Shown: piece after piece, positions 25,038 through 34,055 of the stretch | Position numbering within the stretch: position 1 is the stretch's first letter | Layout: every line of letters begins with the position of its first letter | Source of the DNA: Bradyrhizobium sp. 149 | GTDB taxonomy: Bacteria; Pseudomonadota; Alphaproteobacteria; Rhizobiales; Xanthobacteraceae | DNA: 64,000 nucleotides | Direction: 5' to 3' | Assembly: GCF_023073915.1 (NCBI RefSeq) | Contig: NZ_JADPKK010000023.1 | Span: forward strand, 620,001-684,000 | The notes under the pieces: model-generated | Databases searched by the model: none | Told to the model about the DNA's origin: nothing | Seen by the model: only the letters and a program-made list of their open reading frames with translations | Program-made: the position numbers and the translations under genes

Positions 25038-25202
25038 TTACTTCAAGGAGGTGCTAATCGAAGTGAACTTCTCGTTCATCGTGCTGCCGAGGCCGTTCAC
25101 CACGGTGATGATCGCCAGCGCGATACCGGCTGCGATCAGGCCGTACTCGATCGCAGTTGCACCTGAATCGTCAGTCCAGAACTTCAAAATCATGCGCTTC
25201 AA
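25038..25202 (-). CDS. Flp/Fap-type pilin subunit
   Basis: This pilin of about 54 residues carries the Flp signature SGATAIEYGLIAAGIALAII, where the prepilin peptidase would cut after the Gly and Glu5 of the mature chain is present. Flp pilins build Tad pili for surface attachment. I favour TTG 25202 (KRMILKFWTDD N-terminus), since AAGGAGG lies six bases upstream; the ATG at 25193 is 13-15 bases from it, too far. No cpa/tad assembly genes are in the window, so the gene is isolated here. Confidence 0.85.
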   Translation of the reverse strand: MKRMILKFWTDDSGATAIEYGLIAAGIALAIITVVNGLGSTMNEKFTSISTSLK

Positions 25203-25358
25203 GTCTCGCCTCCTTTTCCATTTCAAGCTGTGTTGGGTGACCCCCGACACCCGCAAATCTACGGCGCACAACCTGCGGTCGGGTTAACCGCGTGATTGCA
25301 AGTTATGCAAAGAATCGGAACAAAAGCTCCAAAAATTGAACCGGACGGAATCGTACGG

Positions 25359-26246
25359 ATGCAGCCTTCCCCCACCCATCGCGCCAGTTTTTCGATCGGC
25401 AGCGAGATCGCTGCGAAGCGCGTAGTCGACGTGCTTAACGAGGTGTTTTTCGAGGGCGATGCGGCGGTTGCCGCCTTCGAGCAGCCGAACGGACAATGGG
25501 ACGTCGCGCTACATTTCGCGGTCGCGCCGGACCGGGCGTGGCTGCGCGAACTCGTTGCAATCTCAGCAGGAAACGAGATCGCGGACACGCTCGCCTTCGA
25601 CACCGTCGAAGCCAGGGACTGGGTCAAGGCGAGCCTGGAAGATCTCGTCCCGGTGCCGGCCGGGCGCTTCGTCGTCCATGGCAGCCATGACCGCGATCGC
25701 GTGGCGCCAAACAAGGTCGCCATCGAGATCGAGGCGGCCCTCGCCTTCGGCACCGGCCATCACGGCACCACACGCGGCTGTTTACTCCTGCTTGACCATG
25801 TCCTGAAAAGCGCCCGGCCCGGCCGCGTGCTCGACCTCGGCACCGGGACCGGCGTGCTGGGGATAGCGGCGGCGAAGGCGCTCCATCGCGCGGTGCTGGC
25901 CTCCGACATCGACCCGGCCTCGGTACGGGTAGCAGCCGAGAACGCCTCCTTGAATGAGGTTGGTCACCAGGTGCGAACGATTTGCGCCATCGGCTTTGCT
26001 GCGGCTGATTTTGATAGATGCGGCCCGTTCGATCTGGTGCTGGCCAACATCCTTGCCAATCCGTTACGGCAATTGGCGGGCTCGATGACGGGGCACCTCG
26101 CGCCTGGCGGGCGCGTCATCCTATCCGGCCTGTTGACGCACCAGGCCCCCGCCGTGATCGCGGCCTACCGCGCCCGCGGCCTCGTGCCGCTGAAGCACTT
26201 GCGGATCGAGGGCTGGAGCAGCCTGTTGCTGCGAAAGATGGGGTGA
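25359..26246 (+). CDS. prmA: Ribosomal protein L11 methyltransferase
   Basis: This 295-residue SAM-dependent enzyme trimethylates ribosomal protein L11. It has an N-terminal substrate domain and a C-terminal methyltransferase domain with VLDLGTGTGVLGIAAAK, ASDIDPASVRVAAENA and LANILANPLRQLA. The motif FGTGHHGTT is the PrmA-specific loop. I prefer ATG 25359 to ATG 25296, since MQPSPTHRASF fits the family length. The gene is divergent from the pilin and followed by a repeat element. Confidence 0.92.
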   Translation: MQPSPTHRASFSIGSEIAAKRVVDVLNEVFFEGDAAVAAFEQPNGQWDVALHFAVAPDRAWLRELVAISAGNEIADTLAFDTVEARDWVKASLEDLVPVPAGRFVVHGSHDRDRVAPNKVAIEIEAALAFGTGHHGTTRGCLLLLDHVLKSARPGRVLDLGTGTGVLGIAAAKALHRAVLASDIDPASVRVAAENASLNEVGHQVRTICAIGFAAADFDRCGPFDLVLANILANPLRQLAGSMTGHLAPGGRVILSGLLTHQAPAVIAAYRARGLVPLKHLRIEGWSSLLLRKMG

Positions 26247-26254
26247 TATCCCGT

Positions 26255-26343
26255 AAGGTGGGCAAAGCGTAGCGTGCCCGCCAAATTCATCGTGATCGAG
26301 AGACATCGTGGGCAAAGCGCTTTGCGCCTTCGCCCACCCTAAG
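26255..26343. repeat. Intergenic palindromic repeat (GGTGGGC family)
   Basis: The element opens with AAGGTGGGCAAAGCG and closes with CGCCTTCGCCCACCCT, so its ends are inverted repeats. GTGGGCAAAGCG occurs twice inside it. It fills most of the 110-base gap between prmA and the convergent small gene. Confidence 0.65.
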
Positions 26344-26356
26344 ACTCGCCGCCGTC

Positions 26357-26536
26357 CTACTCCGTCGCCTTCTTGTCGCGGCGCATTGCGCGCTTGACCC
26401 GCGAGGCGCGCCTCGCGCGGCGTTCGGCGAAACGGTCGATCATCTGGCTGATGAGGCCGCGCGGTTTCTTCGGTGTCGCCGTAGTCGGGGCGCGGCGCAC
26501 CGGCGGAGGAATCTTCTCAAACGTGAACGCTGGCAT
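26357..26536 (-). CDS. Small basic protein of unknown function
   Basis: This 59-residue protein begins MPAFTFEKIPPPVRRAP and has a strongly basic, Arg-rich helix (RFAERRARRASRVKRAMRRD). No domain is recognised. The composition suggests nucleic-acid or membrane-surface binding, which is speculation. ATG 26536 is the likely start; 26554 is an in-frame alternative. It is convergent with prmA. Confidence 0.55.
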   Translation of the reverse strand: MPAFTFEKIPPPVRRAPTTATPKKPRGLISQMIDRFAERRARRASRVKRAMRRDKKATE

Positions 26537-26724
26537 CGTGTGTCCCCTCGCCATTGAGATGAACCACTTGCTCGAATTTTCCTGTTATCCGGACGAAGCG
26601 CAACTGCCGCATCCTGTACTCCACTCAATTCGAACGGAACTTGTTCAAGCACAGTCCGTGCCAGATACGACCTCAAATGCGTCTACATTGCGGACTGATC
26701 CGCATGATCATAAAGTGATCCACC

Positions 26725-28554
26725 ATGTTCGAAGCGCACTTCCAGACTTTCGAGGAGCCCGAGGCCGGCGTCGCATTGACGGCGCGGCTGGCCGCACTCC
26801 GTGAAGAACTCGCCCGCCGCAAGCTGACCGGCTTCGTAATCCCACGCGCCGATCAGCAGCAGAATGAGTATGTGCCGCCGTCGGAAGAGCGTCTGGCCTG
26901 GCTGACCGGCTTTACCGGCTCGGCGGGATTGGCGGTGGTGCTGACCCATGGGGCCGCATTGTTCGTCGATGGCCGCTACACGATCCAGGCGGCCAAGCAG
27001 GTCGATTCAAAAGCTTGGGCAGTGGAATCCCTGATCGACCCGCCGCCGGAAAGCTGGATGTCGGCACACCTGAAGGCCGGTGACCGCCTCGGATTTGATC
27101 CGTGGCTGCACACTTCTGCGGCAGCCGAGCGTTTGTCCACCGCCTGCGCCAAGGTCGGTGCCGAGCTGGTCGCCGTCGACAGCAATCCGGTCGATGCGAT
27201 CTGGCAGGACCGGCCACAGCCGCCGATTGCGCCGGTCGCGGTGCACGGGATGCAACATGCCGGCGTGACCGAAGCCGAGAAGCTGACGCAGATCAGGAGC
27301 GAGATCGGCAAGCTCGGCGTCGATGCGCTGGTGCTGTCCGACAGCCATGCCGTGGCCTGGACCTTCAACATCCGCGGCGCGGACGTCGCGCATACGCCGC
27401 TGCCGCTGTCCTATGCGTTGGTGCCGAAGGACGGCCGTCCCACCATCTTCATCGATCACCGCAAGCTTTCCAATTTGACCCGCGACCATCTCGAGCAGTC
27501 CGCCGACGTGCGCGAGCCCGATGCGATGGCGCCCACGCTGATGGCGCTCGCCAAGAGCGGTGGATCGATCGCGCTCGACAACGCGACCGCGGCCGACGCC
27601 CTCAGCCGGCTGATCACGGGCGCCGGCGGCAAGCCGGTGCGCGGCAGCGATCCGGTCGCGCTACTCAAGGCGGTCAAGAACACGACCGAGATCAAGGGCA
27701 CGCAAACGGCGCACCGGCGCGACGCGGTGGCGCTGGCGCGCTTCCTCGCCTTCGTCGACCGCGAGGCGGCAAGCGGCAAGCTCACCGAGATCGACGCGGT
27801 CGAGGCGCTGGAGACGTTCCGCCGCGACACCGGCGCGCTCAAGGACGTGTCGTTCCCGACCATATCAGGCACCGGCCCGAATGGCGCCATCGTGCACTAC
27901 CGCGTCACCCGCAAGAGCAACCGGCGGATCGTGCCGGGCGATCTGCTGCTGATCGATTCAGGTGCACAATATGAAGACGGCACCACCGACGTGACCCGCA
28001 CCCTGGCCGTGGGCGAGCCCACCGGCGAGATGCGCGACCGCTTCACGCGTGTGCTGCGCGGCCACATCGCGATCGCCCGCGCGATCTTTCCCGATGGCGC
28101 CACCGGCGCGCAGCTCGACACACTCGCGCGGCAATATCTCTGGGCCGCCGGCATCGATTTCGAGCATGGCACTGGCCACGGCGTCGGCAGCTATCTCTCG
28201 GTGCACGAAGGACCGGCGCGGATATCGAAGCTCGGCACGACGCCGCTGAAGCGCGGCATGATCCTGTCCAACGAGCCCGGCTACTACAAGTCCGACGGTT
28301 TCGGCATCCGCATCGAGAACCTCGAACTGGTGGTCGAAGCCGACATCAAGGGCGCGGAAAAGTCGATGAACGCGTTCGAGACACTGACCTTGGCGCCGAT
28401 CGACCGCCGGCTGATCGATGTCGGCATGCTGGGCAAGGACGAGCTCGACTGGCTCAACGCCTACCACGCGCGCGTCAGGGCCGAGGTGCGGCCGGCGCTG
28501 GACGAGACGACGAAGGCCTGGCTCGATCAGGCGACGGCGGAGATGAAGGCGTAA
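26725..28554 (+). CDS. pepP: Xaa-Pro aminopeptidase, M24B family
   Basis: This 609-residue protein has the long three-domain form of aminopeptidase P: two creatinase-like N-terminal domains and a C-terminal pita-bread catalytic domain. Metal ligands are visible in LLIDSGAQYEDGTTDVTRT (two Asp), GTGHGVGSYLSVHEGP (His), SNEPGYY (Glu) and RIENLELV (Glu). It removes N-terminal residues preceding proline in the cytoplasm. It starts at ATG 26725, 188 bases from the divergent small gene. Confidence 0.93.
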   Translation: MFEAHFQTFEEPEAGVALTARLAALREELARRKLTGFVIPRADQQQNEYVPPSEERLAWLTGFTGSAGLAVVLTHGAALFVDGRYTIQAAKQVDSKAWAVESLIDPPPESWMSAHLKAGDRLGFDPWLHTSAAAERLSTACAKVGAELVAVDSNPVDAIWQDRPQPPIAPVAVHGMQHAGVTEAEKLTQIRSEIGKLGVDALVLSDSHAVAWTFNIRGADVAHTPLPLSYALVPKDGRPTIFIDHRKLSNLTRDHLEQSADVREPDAMAPTLMALAKSGGSIALDNATAADALSRLITGAGGKPVRGSDPVALLKAVKNTTEIKGTQTAHRRDAVALARFLAFVDREAASGKLTEIDAVEALETFRRDTGALKDVSFPTISGTGPNGAIVHYRVTRKSNRRIVPGDLLLIDSGAQYEDGTTDVTRTLAVGEPTGEMRDRFTRVLRGHIAIARAIFPDGATGAQLDTLARQYLWAAGIDFEHGTGHGVGSYLSVHEGPARISKLGTTPLKRGMILSNEPGYYKSDGFGIRIENLELVVEADIKGAEKSMNAFETLTLAPIDRRLIDVGMLGKDELDWLNAYHARVRAEVRPALDETTKAWLDQATAEMKA

Positions 28555-28689
28555 GCGCGCCGTTCCAAAGCCGCATGGCCCTACCCGATTTGCGCAAGGC
28601 TGCCCTTCGCGACCACGCCGGCATCGTGCATAGCCGCATGCCGAAACATCCGTACTCGCGGCAATCGCGAACCGGGTAGTGTCTTTTCC

Positions 28690-29964
28690 ATGCACGGCAT
28701 GATCAGCAAGCCGCCGGAAGCGGCGAAGAACCTCGCGACCTCGCGCATGGTGTTGCTGCTGCTCGTCGTCATGACCGGCATCGCGCCGATCTCGCTTTAC
28801 ATGCTGGTCCCGGCGCTGCCGGTGCTGGCGACGACATTTGGCAGCGACATCTCGGTCGCACAGATGACGGTGTCGCTCTACATGGTCGGCATCGCGCTGT
28901 CGCAACTCATCATGGGCCCGCTGTCGGACCGTTTCGGACGGCGCCCAGTGCTGCTCGGAGGACTGGCGCTGATGGTGGTCGCCAGCGTCGCCTGCATCTT
29001 CGCGGAAACCCTGCCGCAGCTGATCGCCGCGCGCTTCTTCCAGGCGCTGGGCGGTGCCGCCGGCATGGTGGTGAGCCGCGCCATCATCCGCGACATCTAC
29101 GCGCGTGATCGCGTCGCCTCGATGATCAGCCTCGTGATCGCGGCCCTGATGATCGGGCAGATGGTCTCCCCGCTCACCGGCGGCCTGATCGAGACCGCAT
29201 TCGGCTGGCGCGCGATCTTCTACGCCATCACCATCGCCGCGATCATTGTCGCCGTCGGCATCGCGGTCGCGCTGCCAGAGACGCGCCGCAGCCGCGCCGC
29301 CGGCAGCGGCTTTCGCGGCGATGTCGGCATCCTGATCCGCAACCGCGCCTTCCTCGGCTATGTGATGTGCCAGGTGCTGGCCTCGCAGATCATCTTCACC
29401 TTCGCCGGCGGCGGCCCCTATATCGTGGTGACGCAGATGGGCAGGACCAGCGCCGAATACGGCGCGTGGTTCGCGACGACGGGATTTGCGTATCTGGTCG
29501 GCAATCTGCTCTGCGTGCGCTTTGCGCCGCGGCACTCGCTGGAGAAGTTGATCTGGTTCGGCCTCGCGCTCCAGCTTTGCGGCAGCCTGTTGAACCTGCT
29601 CTGGAGCTTAACAGGCTGGAACGAGGCGCCCGCATGGCTGTTCGGCACGCAGATGATCGTGATGGCCGGCAATGCGTTCGTGATGGCGAACTCGGCGGGC
29701 GGCGCGATCAGCATCCGTCCAGAGGCCGCCGGCACCGCGTCAGGTGCGATGGGCTTCCTCCAGCAGGGCATTGGCGCACTGATGTCGCAATTCGGCGCCT
29801 ATCTCGGCGGCCACTCCGCGACCACGCTGCCGCTCACTTCCGCCGTACTGGCGATCTCGCTCCTCTGCGCCTGCACGATGATCTTCGTCGTCCCCCGCCG
29901 CGAGGTGGTGGTAAGCGAGACGCTGATCGAGCGGGCGGAAGAGGAAGAGAGCGGGATAATGTGA
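28690..29964 (+). CDS. Bcr/CflA-family drug efflux MFS transporter
   Basis: This 424-residue protein has twelve predicted transmembrane helices. The 2-3 loop motif GPLSDRFGRRPVLLGG and the helix 4-5 region QALGGAAGMVVSRAIIRDIY are typical of the DHA1 Bcr/CflA group, which exports bicyclomycin, sulfonamides and other small molecules by proton antiport. It starts at ATG 28690, which is 135 bases after pepP. A palindromic repeat follows 18 bases after the stop. Confidence 0.92.
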   Translation: MHGMISKPPEAAKNLATSRMVLLLLVVMTGIAPISLYMLVPALPVLATTFGSDISVAQMTVSLYMVGIALSQLIMGPLSDRFGRRPVLLGGLALMVVASVACIFAETLPQLIAARFFQALGGAAGMVVSRAIIRDIYARDRVASMISLVIAALMIGQMVSPLTGGLIETAFGWRAIFYAITIAAIIVAVGIAVALPETRRSRAAGSGFRGDVGILIRNRAFLGYVMCQVLASQIIFTFAGGGPYIVVTQMGRTSAEYGAWFATTGFAYLVGNLLCVRFAPRHSLEKLIWFGLALQLCGSLLNLLWSLTGWNEAPAWLFGTQMIVMAGNAFVMANSAGGAISIRPEAAGTASGAMGFLQQGIGALMSQFGAYLGGHSATTLPLTSAVLAISLLCACTMIFVVPRREVVVSETLIERAEEEESGIM

Positions 29965-29982
29965 GGGGGGTTACCCTCTCCC

Positions 29983-30063
29983 CGTCATTGCGAGCGAAGC
30001 GAAGCAATCCAGGCTGCGACCCGCGGAAAGATTCTGGATTGCTTCGCTTCGCTCGCAATGACG
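29983..30063. repeat. Intergenic palindromic repeat (CATTGCGAGCG family), copy 1
   Basis: Arms are CGTCATTGCGAGCGAAGCGA and its near-perfect complement ending CGCTCGCAATGACG. The centre carries CCAG and CTGG. It lies between the convergent exporter and ligA genes, so it could form a strong hairpin in both transcripts. Further copies are at 45723 and 57309. Confidence 0.85.
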
Positions 30064-30075
30064 AAGGAGAGAATC

Positions 30076-32229
30076 TCACTCCCCGATCAGCTGCAACCAC
30101 TCGTCCTCGGTCAGCACCTTGACGCCATGCTTGTTGGCTTCCGCGAGCTTCGAACCCGCGCCGGGTCCGGCAACGACGAGATCGGTTTTCTTGGACACCG
30201 ATCCGGACACCTTGGCGCCCAGACGCTCCGCTGTCGCTTTGGCCTCGTCGCGCGTCATCTTCTCCAGCGAGCCGGTGAACACCACGGTCTTGCCGGCGAC
30301 GGCGGAGTTGCTCTTCGGCTCCTCGGCATCGATGATCTCGACTTCGTTGGTCAGCCGCTCGACGATGCCGCGATTGTGGCTCTCGCCGAAATAGTCGGCG
30401 ATGCTCTTGATCACGGTCTCGCCGATCTGGTCGAGCGCATCCATCTCGGCCATCGCCTCCTCGTCACCCTTGGCGACCTTGAGGCTGGCATCGTGGAAGG
30501 CGTCCCAGGAGCCGTAGCCGCGTGCCAGCGCCAGCGCCGTGGTCTCGCCGACATGGCGCATGCCGAGCGCGTAGATGAAGCGCTCCAGCGCAATTTTGCG
30601 ACGGCTCTCGATCGCGCCAAACAGATTGCGCACCGAGGTTTCGCCGTAACCCTCGATGTCCTCGAGCTTCAGCTTCGAATTGCGCTTTTCCAGCGTGAAG
30701 ATGTCGGCTGGCTCCTTCACAAAACCCTCGTCGAAGAAGTACTGGAGCTGCTTCTCGCCAAGACCGTCGATGTCGAAGGCGCGCCGCGATACGAACAGCT
30801 TCAGATGCTCGATCTTCTGATAGGGGCAAGCGAACTCGCCGGTGCAGCGGGCGCGCGAAGCCTCCTCGCCTGCCGCGGTCTCCCCGCGCACCACGTCGGT
30901 GTGCAGCGGGCACGGGCACTTCTTCGGAAACGCGAATTCCTTGGCAGCCTTCGGCCGCTTGTCGAGGACGACATCGACCACCTGCGGGATGACGTCGCCG
31001 GCGCGCTGGATCACGACCGTGTCGCCGATCCTGATGTCGCGGCCCTCGCGCAGCACCTCGCCCTTGCTGCCGATGCCCCTGATATAGTCCTCGTTGTGCA
31101 GCGTGACGTTCTGCACGATCACGCCACCCACGCCGACGGGTTCGAGCTTGCCGACCGGCGTAAACGAGCCGGTGCGGCCGACCTGGATTTCGATGTCGCG
31201 TAGCACCGTCATGGCGCGCTCGGCCGCGAATTTGTGCGCGATGCCCCAGCGCGGCGTGCGCGAGACGAAGCCGAGCCGTTCCTGCCAGTCGATGCGGTCG
31301 ACCTTGTAGACGACGCCGTCGATATCGTAGTCGAGTTTTGCGCGCTGCTCCTCGATCGAATGATGGAAGGCGAGCAGTTCCTCGACGGAGTGACAGAGCC
31401 TGGTCAGAGGGTTGGTCTTGAAGCCGCACCGCTCGAACCAGTGGATCATGCCGCTCTGGGTGCCCTCCGGCATCGCGCTCATCTCGCCCCAGGCATAGGC
31501 GAAGAAGCCGAGCGGGCGCGAGGCCGTGATGGTCGGATCCTTCTGCCGGAGCGAACCCGCGGCCGAGTTGCGCGGATTGGCGAAGATGGTGCTGCCTTCG
31601 GCCTTCTGCCGCTCGTTGAGCGCGAGGAAGGCTTTCTTGGTCATATAGACCTCGCCGCGCACCTCGCAGACATCGGGGACGTTGCGGCCCCTAAGTTTCT
31701 GCGGCACGTCTTCGAGCGTGCGGATGTTAGCGGTGACGTCCTCGCCCTCCGCGCCGTCGCCGCGCGTCGCCGCGGTGACGAGCTCGCCGCCCTCATAGCG
31801 CAGCGACATCGAGAGGCCATCGATCTTCGGCTCGGCGGAGAAGTCGATCTTGTCGTCGTCGAGCTTCAGGAAGCGCACGATGCGGCCAACGAAGTCGCGC
31901 AGATCCTCTTCCGCAAAGGCGTTGTCGAGCGACAGCATGGGAACGGAATGCCGCACCTTCTTGAAGCGGCCTGACGGTGCAGCACCGACCTTCTGCGACG
32001 GCGAGTCCGCGCTGACGAATTCCGGAAAGCGCTTCTCGATCGCGTTGAAGCGCTGGCGTAGCGCGTCGTACTCGGCATCGGTGACGGTGGGCGCGTCGTC
32101 CTGATAGTAGCGCTCATTATGCCCCTCAATCTCCAGCGCGAGCCGCATGTGCTCGACCTTGGCCTGCGCCTTGGTGAGGTCGGCGACCTCGGGAAGCGGC
32201 TTTGCTTTGGATTTTACTGCTCTGGCCAT
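30076..32229 (-). CDS. ligA: NAD-dependent DNA ligase
   Basis: This 717-residue enzyme seals nicks using NAD+. Domains in order are Ia (YYQDDAPTVTDAEYDALRQR), the adenylation domain with active-site Lys in EPKIDGLSMSLRYEG, an OB fold, a zinc finger with Cys in ARCTGEFACPYQKIEH and the preceding CPCPLH, helix-hairpin-helix repeats, and a C-terminal BRCT (KTVVFTGSLEKMTRDEA). It is last in the string of minus-strand genes that begins with rsmH, 139 bases after recN. Confidence 0.97.
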   Translation of the reverse strand: MARAVKSKAKPLPEVADLTKAQAKVEHMRLALEIEGHNERYYQDDAPTVTDAEYDALRQRFNAIEKRFPEFVSADSPSQKVGAAPSGRFKKVRHSVPMLSLDNAFAEEDLRDFVGRIVRFLKLDDDKIDFSAEPKIDGLSMSLRYEGGELVTAATRGDGAEGEDVTANIRTLEDVPQKLRGRNVPDVCEVRGEVYMTKKAFLALNERQKAEGSTIFANPRNSAAGSLRQKDPTITASRPLGFFAYAWGEMSAMPEGTQSGMIHWFERCGFKTNPLTRLCHSVEELLAFHHSIEEQRAKLDYDIDGVVYKVDRIDWQERLGFVSRTPRWGIAHKFAAERAMTVLRDIEIQVGRTGSFTPVGKLEPVGVGGVIVQNVTLHNEDYIRGIGSKGEVLREGRDIRIGDTVVIQRAGDVIPQVVDVVLDKRPKAAKEFAFPKKCPCPLHTDVVRGETAAGEEASRARCTGEFACPYQKIEHLKLFVSRRAFDIDGLGEKQLQYFFDEGFVKEPADIFTLEKRNSKLKLEDIEGYGETSVRNLFGAIESRRKIALERFIYALGMRHVGETTALALARGYGSWDAFHDASLKVAKGDEEAMAEMDALDQIGETVIKSIADYFGESHNRGIVERLTNEVEIIDAEEPKSNSAVAGKTVVFTGSLEKMTRDEAKATAERLGAKVSGSVSKKTDLVVAGPGAGSKLAEANKHGVKVLTEDEWLQLIGE

Positions 32230-32332
32230 GGTGCTTGGATACGATGGAGCGGGCGGGAGGGTAAAGGTGGGTCCGGGTCATTGTTCCCTGGACGATGCGC
32301 TGCCGAACCGGGGCCCATGCGCGGCGTTCTGG

Positions 32333-32362
32333 GTCCCGGCTCGCGCGACGCGCGTCCGGGAC
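32333..32362. repeat. Intergenic palindrome (GTCCCGG family)
   Basis: GTCCCGG and CCGGGAC flank an alternating CG core (ctcgcgcgacgcgcgt). It occupies the gap between recN and ligA with related sequence (GGGTCCGGGTC near 32270), and may end or attenuate transcription between them. Confidence 0.55.
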
Positions 32363-32368
32363 ACGACA

Positions 32369-34042
32369 TCAAGCCGTTGCCGCCTTGAGCAGCCGGTCCG
32401 CGGCAGCCCTCGCCTCGGCCGTGATCTCCGCGCCGGCGAGCATCCGCGCGATCTCCTCGCGGCGGTGGTCGGCGGCGAGCGCATTGACGCGGGTGGCGAC
32501 GCGCTTGCCCTTGTCCAGCGCATCCTTGGAGATCAGCAAATGCTGGTCGGCGCGGGCGGCGACCTGCGGGGCATGGGTCACGGCCATCACCTGGACCTTG
32601 CCGGCGAGTCGTGCAAGGCGCCCGCCGATGGCGTCCGCGACCGCGCCGCCGACGCCGGTGTCGATCTCGTCGAAGACCAGAGTCGGCGCCGAGCCGCGGT
32701 CGGACAGCACGACCTTGAGCGCCAGCAGGAAGCGCGACAGCTCGCCGCCGGACGCGACCTTCATCAGCGGCCCCGGCTTGGTGCCGGGATTGGTCTGCAC
32801 CCAGAACTCGACGCGGTCGAAGCCCTGCGGTCCGGGTGCGGTCTCGTCGGTCTCGACCTGGGTCATGAATTTTGCGCGTTCGAGCTTGAGCGGCGCGAGC
32901 TCGGCATTGACCGCCTTGTTGAGCTTCTCGGCCGATTTCTGCCGCGCCATCGACAGCTTCTTGGCGGCAGCCGCATAACGCGCATCGGCCTCGATCGCGG
33001 CCTGCTCCAGCTTTTTCAGCCGCGAGGCGCCGGCATCGATCAGCACGACGTCGGCGGCATATCTGGCGGCAAGCGCGGCGAGCCCGTCGACCGGCGTCGA
33101 ATATTTGCGCGAGGCGGCGCGCAACGCGAACAGGCGCTCCTCGATGCGTTCGAGCTCTGAAGGATCGAAATCGGTCGCGGCCAGCGCGGCCTGGAGATGC
33201 TGGTCGGCTTCCTCCAGCGCGTTGATCGCGACGTCGATCGCTCTCACCGCGGGCTCGACCAGCGCCGGCGAGTTGACGCCGCGACGTTCCAGCCGGCGCA
33301 CGGCGGCCGACAGCGAGGCGACCGGCGAATGGTGCCCGCCGACCGCCTCCTGCGCTTCGCGCAGGTCGGAGGCGATCTTCTCGCCCTGCATCATCGTGGT
33401 GCGACGGGACGCCAGCGAGGTCTCCTCGCCATCCTTGGGCGCGAGCTGCTTCAATTCGTCCGAGGCGTGACGGAGGTAATCGGCTTCGCGCGCGGCGCGC
33501 TCCATGCCGGCACGATGCTCCTCCAGCGCGGTGTTGGCGGTGCGGCGTGCGTCCCAGAGCACTTCGACGGCCGAGACGTCTTTTTCGAGACCGGCGAAAG
33601 CGTCGAGCAGGCGGCGGTGGGTGGCGGCATCGACCAGCGCGCGCTCGTCGTGCTGGCCGTGAATCTCGACCAGGGCAGCACCGACCGCCTTCAGCGTCTG
33701 CACGCTGATCGACTGGTCGTTGATGAAGGCGCGGGTGCGGCCGTCGGCGAGCTGGACCCGGCGGAGAATCATCTCGCCGGTATCCTCCAGCCCGTTCTCC
33801 GCGAGGATCTTCGCTGCGGGGTGATTCTTGGGGATATCGAACACGGCGGTGACCTGCCCCTGCTCCGCGCCGTGGCGCACGAGGCCGGCGTCGCCGCGGC
33901 CGCCGAGCGCCAACGCAAAGGCATCGAGCAGGATGGATTTGCCCGCACCGGTCTCGCCGGTCAAAACCGCGAGGCCCGTTGCGAATTCGATATCGAGCCG
34001 TTCGATCAGGACGATGTCACGGATCGACAGACGCGCCAGCAT
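32369..34042 (-). CDS. recN: DNA repair protein RecN
   Basis: This 557-residue SMC-like ATPase acts in double-strand break repair. Walker A is GETGAGKSILLDAFALALGG at the N-terminus; the middle is a long coiled coil rich in Ala, Glu and Leu; the C-terminus has the signature SGGELSRFLLAL and Walker B TLVFDEIDTGVGG. It starts 13 bases after the bamD stop, so the two are likely co-transcribed. Confidence 0.96.
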   Translation of the reverse strand: MLARLSIRDIVLIERLDIEFATGLAVLTGETGAGKSILLDAFALALGGRGDAGLVRHGAEQGQVTAVFDIPKNHPAAKILAENGLEDTGEMILRRVQLADGRTRAFINDQSISVQTLKAVGAALVEIHGQHDERALVDAATHRRLLDAFAGLEKDVSAVEVLWDARRTANTALEEHRAGMERAAREADYLRHASDELKQLAPKDGEETSLASRRTTMMQGEKIASDLREAQEAVGGHHSPVASLSAAVRRLERRGVNSPALVEPAVRAIDVAINALEEADQHLQAALAATDFDPSELERIEERLFALRAASRKYSTPVDGLAALAARYAADVVLIDAGASRLKKLEQAAIEADARYAAAAKKLSMARQKSAEKLNKAVNAELAPLKLERAKFMTQVETDETAPGPQGFDRVEFWVQTNPGTKPGPLMKVASGGELSRFLLALKVVLSDRGSAPTLVFDEIDTGVGGAVADAIGGRLARLAGKVQVMAVTHAPQVAARADQHLLISKDALDKGKRVATRVNALAADHRREEIARMLAGAEITAEARAAADRLLKAATA

Positions 34043-34055
34043 GGAACTCTATTTC

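Noticed and set aside
25044..25054. Strong AAGGAGGT on the plus strand
   Set aside because: No start codon or open frame follows at a suitable distance; it lies within the minus-strand pilin terminus.
27958..29535. 525-codon minus-strand frame opposite pepP and the Bcr/CflA gene
   Set aside because: It spans two real plus-strand genes and the gap between them, and its translation is His/Arg/Asp-rich antisense-type sequence.
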